Shown here: positions 26,964 through 36,673 of the stretch, in pieces
Numbering within the stretch: the first letter of the stretch is position 1
How the letters are laid out: every line of letters starts with the position of its first letter
NCBI RefSeq assembly: GCF_019802345.1
Contig: NZ_JAINDZ010000022.1
Location: 16,945-80,944, forward strand
DNA length: 64,000 nt
Origin: Methylosinus sp. Sm6
Lineage (GTDB): Bacteria > Pseudomonadota > Alphaproteobacteria > Rhizobiales > Beijerinckiaceae
Direction of reading: 5' to 3'
The notes under the pieces: generated by a model
The model's input: only the letters and a program-made list of their open reading frames with translations
The model's database searches: none
Told to the model about the DNA's origin: nothing
Program-made: the position numbers and the translations under genes

Positions 26964-27752
26964 TTGAGCGACAACAAGACGGCGATCGTGACCGGCGCCT
27001 CGGACGGCATCGGGCTGGAGCTCGCCCGCATCTTCGCCCGCAAGGGCCATCATGTCACTCTGGTCGCCCGTCGCGGCGATCGTCTCGAGGCGCTCGCCGC
27101 CGAGATCGTCGCCGCGGGAGGCGAGGCTCCGCTGGTCGTCGCGCTCGACCTTTGCGCCGAGGGGGCGGCGGAGCGGCTCGAGGCAGCGCTGGCCGACGCC
27201 GGGCGCTCGGCGGAGTTCCTCGTCAATAATGCGGGGTTCGGGCTCATCGGCCGCGTCGCAGAGCTCGATCCGAACGAACAGCTCGCATGCGTCGACCTCA
27301 ATATTCGCACGCTGACCGGCCTGACCTTGCGCTTCCTGCCCGCCATCGTCGCGGCGCGCGGCGGCATTTTGAACGTCGCCTCGGTCGCCTCTTTCATGCC
27401 CGGGCCGGGATTTGCCGTCTATTACGCGAGCAAGGCCTATGTCCGCTCGTTCAGCGAGGCTCTGGCGGAGGAGCTGAAGGGCGCCGGGGTGCGCGTCACC
27501 GCGCTCTGCCCAGGTCCCGTGCGCACCGGCTTCCAGGCGCGCGCCGGCTTCGATTACAAGGGCGAGATGATGGCGATGCGGCCGGCGCTGCTGCCGGCGA
27601 GCGAGGTCGCGCGCCAGGGCTATGAGGCGCTGGCGGCCGGCCGGCGCGTCATCGTGCCGGGGCTCGTGAACAAATTTTTTGTTCTGGCTGGCCGGCTGGC
27701 CCCGCGCGCCTTTCTGATGCCGTTGCTGGCGCGGGCGCAGAGGGCGCGCTGA
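26964..27752 (+). CDS. short-chain dehydrogenase/reductase
   Basis: 262 aa from a TTG start with GGGGAGG six bases upstream. Classical SDR: TGASDGIGLELAR (NADP-binding), NNAGFG, NVASVAS, YYASKAYVRSFSEAL (catalytic Tyr/Lys), PGPVRTGF. The basic ARRGDRLEAL after strand 2 suggests NADPH. A C-terminal hydrophobic tail (FFVLAGRLAPRAFLMPLLARA) is typical of the DltE/YqjQ-like group. Substrate unknown. Confidence 0.9.
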   Translation: MSDNKTAIVTGASDGIGLELARIFARKGHHVTLVARRGDRLEALAAEIVAAGGEAPLVVALDLCAEGAAERLEAALADAGRSAEFLVNNAGFGLIGRVAELDPNEQLACVDLNIRTLTGLTLRFLPAIVAARGGILNVASVASFMPGPGFAVYYASKAYVRSFSEALAEELKGAGVRVTALCPGPVRTGFQARAGFDYKGEMMAMRPALLPASEVARQGYEALAAGRRVIVPGLVNKFFVLAGRLAPRAFLMPLLARAQRAR

Positions 27753-27762
27753 AACGTCGCCG

Positions 27763-27848
27763 CGTCATTGCGGATACGCACGGCGACGAAGCAATCCCCA
27801 AGCCGCTGGGCGGCTTGGGGATTGCTTCGCCTTCGGCTCGCAATGACG
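27763..27848. repeat. long palindromic intergenic repeat between convergent genes, possible bidirectional terminator
   Basis: Inner perfect 19-bp arms 27787-27805 (CGAAGCAATCCCCAAGCCG) and 27811-27829 around CTGGG, and outer arms CGTCATTGCG/CGCAATGACG at the ends. GTCATTGCG...GAAGCAATCC elements are a widespread alphaproteobacterial intergenic repeat. It sits exactly between the convergent SDR and rpmF genes. Confidence 0.85.
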
Positions 27849-27862
27849 GCGGATGGACGGGC

Positions 27863-28051
27863 TCAGGCTTCCTGAGCCTTGACCTTCAGCACCTGACGGC
27901 CGCGATACATGCCGGTCTTCAGGTCAATATGATGCGGACGGCGCAGCTCGCCCGAATCCTTGTCCTCGACATAGGTCGGCGCCTTGACGGCGTCGGCGGA
28001 GCGGCGGAAGCCGCGCTTCATCGGCGAGGTCTTTCTCTTCGGAACGGCCAT
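27863..28051 (-). CDS. rpmF: 50S ribosomal protein L32
   Basis: 62 aa, [20 protein letters not shown]...[30 protein letters not shown]. The [10 protein letters not shown] start fixes the ATG at 28051 and is diagnostic for L32. Cys zinc ligands are absent, as usual in alphaproteobacterial L32. Monocistronic here; plsX/fabH do not follow. Confidence 0.97.
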   Translation of the reverse strand: MAVPKRKTSPMKRGFRRSADAVKAPTYVEDKDSGELRRPHHIDLKTGMYRGRQVLKVKAQEA

Positions 28052-28447
28052 TGTTTCTCGATCTCCCACTCCCCGCGCCGGGGCGGGGCGAAAACTGGTC
28101 CGGGGCGCATACACCAAAACCGCGCGGCTGGCTACCCTCCCCCGAGCTGCATCGCCGGAGGAAGGAAGCCGGCGCAAAGCGCGAGCTTCAGAAATCCACG
28201 CACAAAGCCCCCCTCGCCATCCAAAGGCTCGCCGCCGCGGTCGAAGGCCGTCGAGCAATTATGAGGGGAGGCAAGGCGCGAAATATCTCACATTGCCGAC
28301 GTTGTCGATATTGAGCCGGGCGGTTTCAGGGGAACGGGTGAAGGAGAAAATCCCTAGCCCTAGCGCGCTTTCCGATCGAACGGAATCGTTCGATCGATCA
28401 GAATTCGCTCAAACTAAACACCGCAAGAGGCGCGCGCGAGCGGCGCG
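28052..28447. other. 396-bp gap upstream of rpmF
   Basis: No gene seen. The left part must hold the rpmF promoter; the right part contains the second copy of the 3'-end palindromic repeat (28361-28416), 32 bp beyond the stop of the GH25 gene. Confidence 0.55.
28361..28416. repeat. 3'-end palindromic repeat, copy 2
   Basis: Opposite orientation to copies 1 and 3: GCGCTTTCCGATCGAACGGA ... CGAACGGAATCGTTCGATCG... ending GAATTCGCTCAAACTA. The stem CGATCGAACG/CGTTCGATCG is perfect with a GAAT loop. Located 3' of the minus-strand GH25 gene. Confidence 0.8.
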
Positions 28448-29422
28448 TCAGCGTGAGCCGGACGACAGGATCGCGCCGACCGCCGGCGGCATGGCCGGGT
28501 CCTCCTCGATCAGTCGGCTTTCGCCGCGGTCGTCGACGGGCCGCGCCGCCGCGGCGACCGGCGCCGCCTGCAGGCCGGTGACGGAAGCGAGCCATTCCCT
28601 CCATTGCGCATGACTGCCGTGGAAGGCGTTCTGGTCCACCGCCCCGGTGATGCCCGGCACGCTGCCGTCGGAGCGATATTGCCAGAACGTCCATTTGCGG
28701 TCGCCGTAGCGCACCGTCGGATGATATTTGGTCGAGCGCACCCAGATCGGATATTCGGCGAGCGCGCCCGAATGCAGGATCGCCTGATAGAAGTCGACCG
28801 AGCTGTAGATGATCGGCTTCTTGCCGTAGTGGCGCTCCATATCCTCGAGCATCACGCGCATGTCGCGCAGCACTTCCTCGCGATAGAGCGTGCGCTTGCA
28901 GCTCCGCGAGGTCGGCGTCGCCTCGACGTCGAGCACCGGCGGCAGAGCGTCGGGCTCATTGGGGACGACCGATTTGAAGAAGCCGGTCTCTTCATGCGGC
29001 GGGCGGCACCAATAGACGAAATGATAGGCGCCGCGCGGCACGCCCGCCGCCTTGGCCGCCGCCCAATTGCGATAGAATTTCGAGTCGAGCGCGTCGCCGC
29101 CCTCGGTCGCCTTGATGAAGGCGAAGGAGACCCCCGCATTCTTCACCGCCTGCCAGTCGATGTCGCCCTGATATTTGGAGACATCGACGCCGTGCACCGC
29201 ATATTCCGCGCTGCGCGTCGCCGGATAGGCGTGAAGCTCCGTCTCCGGCACCGCATAGGCCAGAAAGGTCGGGTCCTTGCGCTTGTTGAGGGTCGGCGGC
29301 GCGGCGGTGGCGAAGCGCGGCCGGTGGGTGGCGGTCGGGTCGAGCGCGCCGCCGCAGCCCGAGAGGGCTGTCGCGAGCAGAGCGGCGGCGGGCGCCGCCA
29401 GTATGAGGCGGTAGGGACGCAT
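28448..29422 (-). CDS. GH25-family muramidase lipoprotein
   Basis: 324 aa. Lipoprotein signal MRPYRLILAAPAAALLATALSGC (lipobox LSGC, Cys23). GH25 core from about residue 75: HGVDVSKYQGDIDWQAVKNAG, FAFIKATEGGD, GAYHFVYWCRP, PPVLDVEATPTS (catalytic DxE), WVRSTKYHP, WTFWQYRSDGSVPGITGAVDQN. It should cleave peptidoglycan glycan strands in the periplasm, anchored in the membrane. The C-terminal 55 residues are low complexity. Confidence 0.92.
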   Translation of the reverse strand: MRPYRLILAAPAAALLATALSGCGGALDPTATHRPRFATAAPPTLNKRKDPTFLAYAVPETELHAYPATRSAEYAVHGVDVSKYQGDIDWQAVKNAGVSFAFIKATEGGDALDSKFYRNWAAAKAAGVPRGAYHFVYWCRPPHEETGFFKSVVPNEPDALPPVLDVEATPTSRSCKRTLYREEVLRDMRVMLEDMERHYGKKPIIYSSVDFYQAILHSGALAEYPIWVRSTKYHPTVRYGDRKWTFWQYRSDGSVPGITGAVDQNAFHGSHAQWREWLASVTGLQAAPVAAAARPVDDRGESRLIEEDPAMPPAVGAILSSGSR

Positions 29423-29861
29423 TGAGTGAGATTATACCCCGACCGGTAACGAAGCGTTAATAGGGCGCGGGCGGGACCGCGGAAGAATGGATTTTTTCCT
29501 CCGCGAATCGGCAAGTCGAAGATCGGCAGGTCGAAGATCGCCGCGACGGCGCGCCGCCGCTGCCGTCGATCCTGCGCCGGCCGGGTCGTGGAAGCAGGGG
29601 CCGGGCGCGGGAGGCGACGGAATGATCTCGCCTGTTGCTGCTTTACGTAATTAAATATTCCTTTCATACAGTTGTGATGAAATATGAAGCTTTGAAATTC
29701 CCCCGCCAACCTCATGATCCGTCGATATCATCTAACGTATGTACCTGGCGTCGCCCACAACAAGGCCATTTGTAAAATTTGTTTTGCATAAATTGGCTAT
29801 GTATTTTCTTGCGCCTGCCATTCGGCTGACGCATTCTCGTCCCAACATATTGGGGTAAATC
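29423..29861. other. 439-bp intergenic region upstream of a secreted-protein gene
   Basis: No gene. Two imperfect copies of ATCGGCARGTCGAAG occur side by side near 29506-29535. From about 29640 to 29860 the sequence is clearly more AT-rich than its surroundings and should contain the promoter for the 29862 gene; a GGGGTAA ribosome-binding site precedes the ATG. Confidence 0.6.
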
Positions 29862-30554
29862 ATGAAAAAGACGTTTTTGGCTTCCCTCGCGAGCGCTATG
29901 CTCGTCGCCATGTCGGGTTTCGCGCAAGCCGCGATCGTTCAAGTCACCTACTCCGGCAATGTCTCGAGCGGCGTCGACACGACCGGCGTGTTCGGCGCGC
30001 CCGGCGTCAATCTGGCGGGACTTCCGTTCACCGTGTACTATGTCTTCGACACCGCCCGCGGCGCCGTCACCATGGGCCCGCCCCAATTTTCCGCTGTCGG
30101 CGGCGCCGCCAACGGCACGACGTCTCCGTCGATCACGACTCTCGTCGTGATCAACAATCGCGGCCTCCTCTATTCTGGAGCTAAATTCGGTCAGATACTT
30201 GGCTATAATGACGGTCAGGTCAGCCAGCAGGCCCATGAGTCGGACCTGACGCTCAATTTGGGCGGCCGCACTTTCAACGTCAACCTCGCCGAAAGCATCA
30301 CCGACTTCGGCGTCGCGCTGCCCGCCACGATTACGGGACCGCTCAACTACGTCGTCGGACCGAATGACAGCGCGGCTGGCCAGCTCAGCTTCACCATCAC
30401 CAACACCGCGACCGGCCAGAGCGTCGGCAGCGCCGAGGCGATTCTCGACACCTCGTCCTTGCGGGTCAGGACGCTCTTCGGCGCGGCCTCGGTGTCGTCC
30501 GCCCTGCAGCCGTCCAGCGCTCTGTCCCACGTCACCCGGCTGGGTGTCCGGTAA
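29862..30554 (+). CDS. secreted protein resembling PEP-CTERM family proteins, lacking the sorting motif
   Basis: 230 aa with a clean signal peptide (MKKTFLASLASAMLVAMSGF AQA). The mature start VQVTYSGNVSSGVDTTGVFG, GVNLAGLPFTVYYVFDTARG resembles N-termini of exported PEP-CTERM proteins, which are beta-rich. The expected PEP, hydrophobic helix and basic tail are absent; the protein ends SHVTRLGVR. Either a variant that is simply secreted, or a gene whose 3' end has been replaced. Function unknown. Confidence 0.7.
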   Translation: MKKTFLASLASAMLVAMSGFAQAAIVQVTYSGNVSSGVDTTGVFGAPGVNLAGLPFTVYYVFDTARGAVTMGPPQFSAVGGAANGTTSPSITTLVVINNRGLLYSGAKFGQILGYNDGQVSQQAHESDLTLNLGGRTFNVNLAESITDFGVALPATITGPLNYVVGPNDSAAGQLSFTITNTATGQSVGSAEAILDTSSLRVRTLFGAASVSSALQPSSALSHVTRLGVR

Positions 30555-31361
30555 GAGCCGATTATTGCCGGGAGCGACACGGCCGGGCGCCGATGCTCGT
30601 CCCGTGTCGACCCCGGCGGCGGCTGGCCGCTGGCCGCTGGCCGCTGGCCGCTGGCCGCTGAGCGCGAATGACCGATCAGGGCGGCGATGAGCAATATATA
30701 AACGCATCGCCGCCGTTCTATCGATTGCGCGCCAGAATAGTTGTCGCGATCGAATCGGAGCAAAGCCGGGCGGCAAAGGACGAAATCCCCAACCCTCGTC
30801 CTGAGGAGTCGCCGCAGCGGCGTCTTCAAAGGCCCCCTCGGCAGCCCGTTCGAGAAACGTCCGCTTCGGGCATCCGCCGACGCGCTTGACATATTCGGAT
30901 TTTGTTCCAATTGCCCATTCCGCTTCCGCCGCATGGGGCGGCGTCCGAAGGTCGGGCGACGTTGGCGGGGCACGGTTCGCAAGGACGGGCGGCGCGACCC
31001 TCGTCCGAACCCTTGCGACGCCACCGCGCCGCCGGCGCCGGCTTCTCCTTCGTGCGGAGGGCCTGCCTGAACAAGGCAGGCGCGAGCCGGGCCGAGTATC
31101 CGAGGTTGCGCACGGGGACCGATTAACGGAAAGGGAGCAAAGACCCTGGGCCCGGAGGCGGCAAACAGAAGGCGGCCGTGGTCCGGGATTTCCGGCTCCG
31201 ACGCGCTTCTTTTCACGTCACGGCCGAAACGGAGCCGCGGCGTCCCGGACCTCCCTTCGCCCGCGCCGGATTCCGGCGGCGGGGGCGTCCGCGCTAGAAG
31301 CATTCTTTAGTTTGAGCGAATTCCGATCGATCGAACGATTCCGTTCGATCGGAAAGCGCTC
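30555..31361. other. 0.8-kb region without a supported gene
   Basis: Several short frames exist but none has a recognisable protein pattern. Contents seen: five tandem copies of CTGGCCG (30623-30657), a stretch near 30780-30890 resembling the widespread rhizobial CCTCATCCTGAGG-type intergenic element in degenerate form, and the third 3'-end palindromic repeat (31308-31363). Confidence 0.55.
30623..30657. repeat. tandem repeat of CTGGCCG, five copies
   Basis: Five perfect contiguous heptamers just 3' of the 29862-30554 gene. Non-coding; copy number of such repeats often varies between strains. Confidence 0.9.
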
Positions 31362-31363
31362 CT
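31308..31363. repeat. 3'-end palindromic repeat, copy 3
   Basis: TAGTTTGAGCGAATTCCGAT...then CGATCGAACG ATTC CGTTCGATCG (perfect ten-base stem) and GAAAGCGCTCC. Abuts and slightly overlaps the TAG stop of mgtE, as copy 1 does with the wza-type gene. Confidence 0.82.
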
Positions 31364-32774
31364 AGCCCAAGTGGAACCACAGGGTCGCAATGCCGAGGAA
31401 AGAGCCATAGCCGACGACGTCGGTGACCGTCGTCACGAAAGCGCTCGAGGAGACGGCCGGGTCGACATTCAGCCGGTCGAGCAGCATGGGCAGGAGAATG
31501 CCGCCGAGCGCGCCGGCGGTGAGATTGGTGAGCATGGCCAGAGCCATCACCTGCCCGAGGCCGACATTCTCGAACCAATTGGCGGCGACGAGGCCGGTGA
31601 TGAGGCCGAAGGCCGCGCCGTTCAGGGCGCCGGTGCCGAGCTCGCGGACAATGATGCGCAGCGCATTGGCGCGCGAGAGCTCGCGCGTCGCCAGCGCGCG
31701 CACGGTGACCGTCATCGTCTGGGTGGCCGAATTGCCGCCCTGGCTGGCGACGATCGGCGCCAGCACGGCGAGCGCCACCATCTGCTGCAGCTGCGACTCG
31801 AAGGATTTGAGCACGCTCGCCGAAATGAAGGCGGTGCCGAGATTGACGAACAGCCACACGAAGCGGCTCTTGACGATCCACCAGAAGCTGTCGGTCAATT
31901 CCTCATGCGGATTGACGCCGCCGAGCGCCTTGATCTCCTCCGAGGCCGCCTCCTGGATCACGTCGACGACGTCGTCGATGGTGATGACGCCGACCAGCCG
32001 CTCGGCCTCGTCGACGACCGGCACGGAGACGAGATTATAGCGCTCGAACAGCCGCGCCACCTCCTCGCTCTCCTCGTCGAAGCGCACGCGGCGGCGGTCC
32101 GCCTGCATGATGTCCTCGACCCGCGTCTTGGGATGGGCGCGCACCAGAGCGTCGAGAAACACCGTGCCGAGCAGGCGATAGGCCGGATCGACGACGAACA
32201 CCTCGAAGAAATTGTCCGGCAGGACGTCCGGCTCGGTCTCGCGGAAGAAATCCAGCACCTCGCCCGCCGTCCAAAAGGGCGGAACGGCGACGAGGGTGGT
32301 CTGCATCAGTCGCCCGGCCGTGCCCTCGGCGGCGTCCAGAGAGCGGCGCAGCACCACCCGCTCATGGGCCGGCAGCGCCTCCAGCACCTGCGCCTGCTCC
32401 TTGGGCTCGAGCATCTCGAGCAGAGCGACGGCGTCGTCGCTCTCGAGCTCGCGCATCGCTTCGGCCAGGGTCGCGACCGGCAGCTCCTCGAGAATGTCCT
32501 CGCGCGTGGTCTCGCCGACCTCGGTCAGCGCCAGGAAGTCGAACTCCGCGCCCATCAGCTCGACGAGCTTGGGCCGGGCCTCATGGCCGAGCAGCTCGAT
32601 CAGCGCGCCGAGATCGGCCTCGTGCAGCGGCGTGACCAGCGCACGCACCGCCTCGGCGTCCTCCGCCTCGATCGCCGCCTCCACGTCGGCGACGAAGTCG
32701 GCGCGCGGCTCGCCAGTCTCCTCGTCGCGAAAACACCTCTCCGGGGGCGCCGATTTTTCATGGTCTTGCGACAT
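31362..32774 (-). CDS. mgtE: magnesium transporter MgtE
   Basis: 470 aa from ATG 32774 (MSQDHEKSAP); ATG 32786 is an alternative. Order: MgtE_N helical superhelix (about 40-160, LLEMLEPKEQAQVLEALPAH), two CBS domains (about 160-290, VSVPVVDEAERLVGVITIDDVVDVIQ), then the plug helix and five transmembrane helices with the conserved PIVASQGGNSATQTMTVTVR and the final FLGIATLWFHLG. Mg2+ channel gated by cytoplasmic Mg2+. Divergent from the deacetylase gene, 90 bp between starts. Confidence 0.95.
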   Translation of the reverse strand: MSQDHEKSAPPERCFRDEETGEPRADFVADVEAAIEAEDAEAVRALVTPLHEADLGALIELLGHEARPKLVELMGAEFDFLALTEVGETTREDILEELPVATLAEAMRELESDDAVALLEMLEPKEQAQVLEALPAHERVVLRRSLDAAEGTAGRLMQTTLVAVPPFWTAGEVLDFFRETEPDVLPDNFFEVFVVDPAYRLLGTVFLDALVRAHPKTRVEDIMQADRRRVRFDEESEEVARLFERYNLVSVPVVDEAERLVGVITIDDVVDVIQEAASEEIKALGGVNPHEELTDSFWWIVKSRFVWLFVNLGTAFISASVLKSFESQLQQMVALAVLAPIVASQGGNSATQTMTVTVRALATRELSRANALRIIVRELGTGALNGAAFGLITGLVAANWFENVGLGQVMALAMLTNLTAGALGGILLPMLLDRLNVDPAVSSSAFVTTVTDVVGYGSFLGIATLWFHLG

Positions 32775-32864
32775 AGGGAGCCCCATCTTGCGAGAAATGC
32801 CTCCGGCGAACGAAGTCGGGAGCGAGGGGTGCATAACGCGCCGAGACGGGAAAGCAAACCGCCG

Positions 32865-33776
32865 ATGCCGCTGAAAAATGGCCTGCTGCCGATCATCCTC
32901 GGCCTTTTCGCCGCGACCGCGGCCGCCGCCGCGCCGGGGCGCGAGTGTGGGCCGCAGGCGCTCGGCGTCGCCCGCGAGATCGCCGTCGACGGGCGCGAGA
33001 GGCTGGCGCTCGGCCTCGAGACTTATCCGCGCACGCTGGCGCTCGCCGACCATGAGGTCGTGCTCACCTTCGACGACGGCCCCGTGGCCGGGACGACGGC
33101 GCAGGTTCTGGACGCGCTGAAGGCCGAATGCGCCCGCGCGACCTTTTTCCTGGTCGGCCGCCACGCCGCCGAGGAGCCGGCGCTGGTGAAGCGCATCGTG
33201 GCCGAGGGCCACAATGCCGGACATCATTCCTACAGCCATCCGGCGCGGACGCTGCGGCTGATGAGCGATCCGGCGGCGCGCGCCGACATCGACAAGGGCT
33301 TCGCCGCCGTTGACGCGGCCGGCTTCGGCGCGGCGGGACCCTCGCCGCGCGCGCCCTTCTTCCGCTTCCCCGGCTTCGCCGACACGCCCGAGCTGGTGAG
33401 CTGGCTCGAGGACCGCTCCATCGCCGTGTTCGGCGCCGATCTCTGGGCCTCGGACTGGCAGGACATGACGCCCCAGGCCGAGCTCGAGCTGGTCATGTCG
33501 CGCCTCGAGGCGGCGCGCAAGGGAATCATTCTGTTTCACGATTCGCGCGCCTCCACGGCGCGGATGATGCCGGAGTTCCTGAAGGCGCTGAAGGCGCGCG
33601 GCTTCAAGCTCGTGCATCTCGTCCCCGGCCCCGGCCCGACGCCGATCGAAAACGCCAAGCCCGGCTGGACCTCGAATACCGAAGCGATCATCGCCAAGAC
33701 GCTCGGGCCGAAGGGGCAGAGACGCGAGCCGCAGGAAGGCCGCGGCGTCAAGACCAACGACGATCTGATGCGCTGA
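32865..33776 (+). CDS. secreted polysaccharide deacetylase (NodB domain)
   Basis: 303 aa from ATG 32865 with a signal peptide (LLPIILGLFAATAAAAAPG). NodB motifs: VVLTFDDGPVAGTT (catalytic Asp and metal Asp), GHHSYSHPARTL (metal His residues), PFFRFPGFADTP and IILFHDSRA. Removes acetyl groups from N-acetylated glycans such as peptidoglycan or an exopolysaccharide in the periplasm. Exact substrate unknown. Confidence 0.9.
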   Translation: MPLKNGLLPIILGLFAATAAAAAPGRECGPQALGVAREIAVDGRERLALGLETYPRTLALADHEVVLTFDDGPVAGTTAQVLDALKAECARATFFLVGRHAAEEPALVKRIVAEGHNAGHHSYSHPARTLRLMSDPAARADIDKGFAAVDAAGFGAAGPSPRAPFFRFPGFADTPELVSWLEDRSIAVFGADLWASDWQDMTPQAELELVMSRLEAARKGIILFHDSRASTARMMPEFLKALKARGFKLVHLVPGPGPTPIENAKPGWTSNTEAIIAKTLGPKGQRREPQEGRGVKTNDDLMR

Positions 33777-34092
33777 AAAGAGCGCGACGGACGCGCGCAT
33801 CCTGCGCCCAACCTTGCGACAAAACCGCGCGCGTCTCATTTCCAAGCTGCGCGCGCCCTGCGGCGCCGAATTGACAAGCCCTTCTATTCACGCGCGAAAA
33901 TGATGCTTGTTTTCATTCGCCTGTGACATTTGTGCGCAGCGATCGCCGATGAGCGGTTTTGTTGATCGAAGTCAAATCGCGCGATCGCGCCAGCGTTAGA
34001 CTCTTTTCCGCGATCCGAGACGAAGGGCGCGCGCGTCGAATTCGAAAGAGAACGACGCGCCCTTCGCTATTTCCGCGCAGGGGCATCTCATC
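33777..34092. other. 316-bp promoter region of the cbb3 oxidase operon
   Basis: No gene. The region carries the FixK/FNR-type palindrome at 33962-33975, about 120 bp before the ccoN start. Confidence 0.7.
33962..33975 (+). promoter_or_regulatory. FixK/FNR-type binding site upstream of ccoN
   Basis: TTGATCGAAGTCAA fits the TTGA-N6-TCAA core of the FNR/FixK consensus (TTGAT-N4-ATCAA) with one arm imperfect at its inner base. cbb3 operons of alphaproteobacteria are induced at low oxygen through such sites. A start point about 40 bp downstream would leave an 80-bp leader. Confidence 0.75.
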
Positions 34093-35748
34093 ATGGCGCT
34101 GTCCATTTCTCCCCCGAAATCCGTGACCTTCGGCGAAGCCATGCTGGCCTTCGTCTTCGTCGCCTTCGCCGCGCTCGCCGGCTATATCGCGACGAAAGCG
34201 CATGCCGCTCCTTACGCCTTCCATGCGGCCTTGTTCGCGCTCGGCTCGATCGGCGCCGTCGTCGCCATCGTGAAGCGCTATGAGCTGCGCAGCGCCGAGC
34301 CGGCGCCGCGCGTCATCGACGGCAAGCCGAACTATAATTACGGCCCGATCAAATTCGCCGCGCTCGCCGCTCTGTTCTGGGGCGTCGCCGGCTTTGCCGT
34401 CGGGCTCTATATCGCGCTGGAGCTCGCCTTCCCCGCCTTCAATCTCGATCTGCCCTGGATCAACTTCGGGCGCCTTCGCCCGCTGCATACATCGGCGGTG
34501 ATCTTCGCCTTCGGCGGCAATGTGCTGCTCGCGACATCCTTTTATGTCGTGCAGCGCACCTCCCGCGCGCGGCTCGCCGGCGATCTTTCGCCCTGGTTCG
34601 TCGTGCTCGGCTATAATTTCTTCATCCTCGTCGCCGGCACGGGCTATCTGCTCGGCGTCACGCGCGGCCATGAATATGCGGAGCCCGAGTGGTACGCGAT
34701 CCTGTGGCTCGTCGTGGTGTGGGTCGTCTATCTCATCGTCTTCCTCGCGACGCTGGCCCGGCGCGAGGAGCCGCACATCTATGTCGCCAATTGGTTCTAC
34801 CTCGCCTTCATCGTCACCGTCGCCGTGCTCGTGCTCGGCAACAACGCCGAAATTCCGGTTTCGCTGTTCTCGCCGAAATCGGTGATCGTCTGGGCCGGCG
34901 TGCAGGACGCGATGATCCAATGGTGGTACGGCCATAACGCCGTCGGCTTCTTCCTCACCGCCGGCTTTCTCGGCATCATGTATTATTTCGTGCCCAAGCG
35001 CGCCGAGCGGCCGATCTATTCCTACCGCCTCTCCATCGTGCATTTCTGGGCGCTGATCTTCCTCTACATCTGGGCCGGGCCGCATCATCTGCATTACACC
35101 GCGCTGCCCGATTGGGCGCAGACGCTCGGCATGGCCTTCTCGATCATGCTGTGGATGCCGAGCTGGGGCGGCATGATCAACGGCCTCATGACTCTCTCCG
35201 GCGCCTGGGACCGGCTGCGCACCGATCCGGTGCTGCGCATGATGGTCGTCTCGGTCGCCTTCTATGGCATGTCGACCTTCGAAGGGCCGCTGATGTCGAT
35301 CAAGGCGGTGAATGCGCTCAGCCATTACACCGATTGGGGCATCGGCCATGTGCATTCGGGCAGCCTCGGCTGGGTCGGCTTCGTCTCCTTCGGCGCGCTC
35401 TATTGCCTCATCCCTTGGGTGTTCGCGCGCCCGCTCTATTCGCTGAAGCTCGTCGACTGGCATTTCTGGATCGCGACGATCGGCATCGTCTTCTACATCT
35501 CGGCGATGTGGGTGGCCGGCATCATGCAGGGGCTGATGTGGCGCGCCTACACGCCGCAGGGCTTCCTCGAATATTCCTTCGTCGAGACCACCGATGCGCT
35601 GCATCCGGAATATGTGATCCGCGCAGCGGGCGGCGGGCTGTTCCTGATCGGCGCGCTGATCATGGTCTATAACATCTACAAGACAATTCGCTCCCCCGCC
35701 GAGAAGCGGGCGAGCGCGCTCGCCCCTCTTCCCGCCGCCGCAGAGTGA
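34093..35748 (+). CDS. ccoN: cytochrome c oxidase cbb3 subunit I
   Basis: 551 aa, about 12-14 membrane helices. Haem/copper ligands recognisable: [15 protein letters not shown] (low-spin haem His), [23 protein letters not shown] (CuB His and the helix VII Tyr used for cross-linking), [12 protein letters not shown] (CuB His pair) and [17 protein letters not shown] (haem His residues). Catalytic subunit reducing O2 to water with proton pumping, high oxygen affinity. First gene of ccoNOQPGHIS. Confidence 0.97.
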   Translation: MALSISPPKSVTFGEAMLAFVFVAFAALAGYIATKAHAAPYAFHAALFALGSIGAVVAIVKRYELRSAEPAPRVIDGKPNYNYGPIKFAALAALFWGVAGFAVGLYIALELAFPAFNLDLPWINFGRLRPLHTSAVIFAFGGNVLLATSFYVVQRTSRARLAGDLSPWFVVLGYNFFILVAGTGYLLGVTRGHEYAEPEWYAILWLVVVWVVYLIVFLATLARREEPHIYVANWFYLAFIVTVAVLVLGNNAEIPVSLFSPKSVIVWAGVQDAMIQWWYGHNAVGFFLTAGFLGIMYYFVPKRAERPIYSYRLSIVHFWALIFLYIWAGPHHLHYTALPDWAQTLGMAFSIMLWMPSWGGMINGLMTLSGAWDRLRTDPVLRMMVVSVAFYGMSTFEGPLMSIKAVNALSHYTDWGIGHVHSGSLGWVGFVSFGALYCLIPWVFARPLYSLKLVDWHFWIATIGIVFYISAMWVAGIMQGLMWRAYTPQGFLEYSFVETTDALHPEYVIRAAGGGLFLIGALIMVYNIYKTIRSPAEKRASALAPLPAAAE

Positions 35749-35759
35749 GGAGAGCCGCC

Positions 35760-36518
35760 ATGTCCGACATGATGCATGCACGCCCGTCCCGCAGCCTGCA
35801 GAAGAGTCTCGAGACCAATTCGATCCTGCTGCTGCTCGCTATCATGCTGCTCGTCTCGATCGGCGGAATCGTCGAGATCGTGCCGCTGTTCTATCTGCAC
35901 AACACGATCGAGAAGGTCGACGGCGTGCGGCCCTATTCGCCGCTCGAGCTTTCCGGCTACAACATCTACGTGCGCGAAGGCTGCTACACCTGCCATTCGC
36001 AGATGATTCGCCCTCTGCGCGACGAGGTCGAGCGCTACGGCCATTATTCGCTCGCCGCCGAGAGCATGTACGACCACCCGTTCCAATGGGGCTCCAAGCG
36101 CAACGGCCCCGATCTCGCGCGCGTCGGCGGTCGCTATTCCAATGATTGGCATCGCGACCATTTGCGCGATCCGCGCGCCGTCGTGCCGACCTCGATCATG
36201 CCGGGCTATCCGTTCCTGGCGAGCGCGCCGCTCGACTATGCGCATATCGCCGAGCAGATGCGCATGCTGCGCGTCGTCGGCGTTCCCTACACGGATGAGG
36301 CAATCGACGCCGCCGCCGCCGATCTCTCCGCGCAGGCGGCGCCGGACGCTCCCGGCGCCGAGGCGCTGCGCCGACGCTATCCCAACGCCGTCGTCAATGA
36401 TGTCGCGAGCAAGAGCGGCGTCACCGAGGAGGATGCGCTGATCGCCTATCTGCAGCATCTCGGCGTCTCGGTCGATTTCAAGCTCTATGACGACAAGGCC
36501 GCGGTCAATGTGAGGTGA
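35760..36518 (+). CDS. ccoO: cytochrome c oxidase cbb3 subunit II
   Basis: 252 aa from ATG 35760 behind a GAGGAG ribosome-binding site. N-terminal membrane anchor (about 20-45) and a monohaem c domain with [16 protein letters not shown] (CxxCH at 75-79) and the distal Met in SIMPGYPFL. Passes electrons from CcoP to CcoN. Confidence 0.97.
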   Translation: MSDMMHARPSRSLQKSLETNSILLLLAIMLLVSIGGIVEIVPLFYLHNTIEKVDGVRPYSPLELSGYNIYVREGCYTCHSQMIRPLRDEVERYGHYSLAAESMYDHPFQWGSKRNGPDLARVGGRYSNDWHRDHLRDPRAVVPTSIMPGYPFLASAPLDYAHIAEQMRMLRVVGVPYTDEAIDAAAADLSAQAAPDAPGAEALRRRYPNAVVNDVASKSGVTEEDALIAYLQHLGVSVDFKLYDDKAAVNVR

Positions 36519-36521
36519 GCC

Positions 36522-36671
36522 ATGACCTATGAATTCTGGCGAGATTTCGCAGCGGGCTCTGGATTGTTCTTCTTCGCGGCCATCTTCGGCGTCGCGGTCG
36601 GCTACGCCTTCTGGCCGGCCAATCGCGAACGCTTCGACCGCGCGGCGCGCGCGCCTCTGCGGGAGGACTGA
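36522..36671 (+). CDS. ccoQ: cbb3 oxidase subunit CcoQ
   Basis: 49 aa, MTYEFWRDFAAGSGLFFFAA...VAVGYAFWPANRERFDRAAR. One transmembrane helix followed by the WPxNRxxFDxAA motif typical of CcoQ/FixQ, which stabilises the complex. Sits three bases after ccoO and two before ccoP. Confidence 0.95.
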   Translation: MTYEFWRDFAAGSGLFFFAAIFGVAVGYAFWPANRERFDRAARAPLRED

Positions 36672-36673
36672 TC

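Noticed and set aside
30347..31303. 318-codon minus-strand open frame
   Set aside because: Low-complexity Arg/Pro-rich translation across repeats and the 3' end of another gene; no recognisable domain.
31371..32864. Long plus-strand extension upstream of the polysaccharide deacetylase
   Set aside because: Antisense to mgtE; the real start at 32865 gives a signal peptide.
33913..35781. 622-codon open frame on the minus strand
   Set aside because: Antisense to ccoN, which has all haem and copper ligands.
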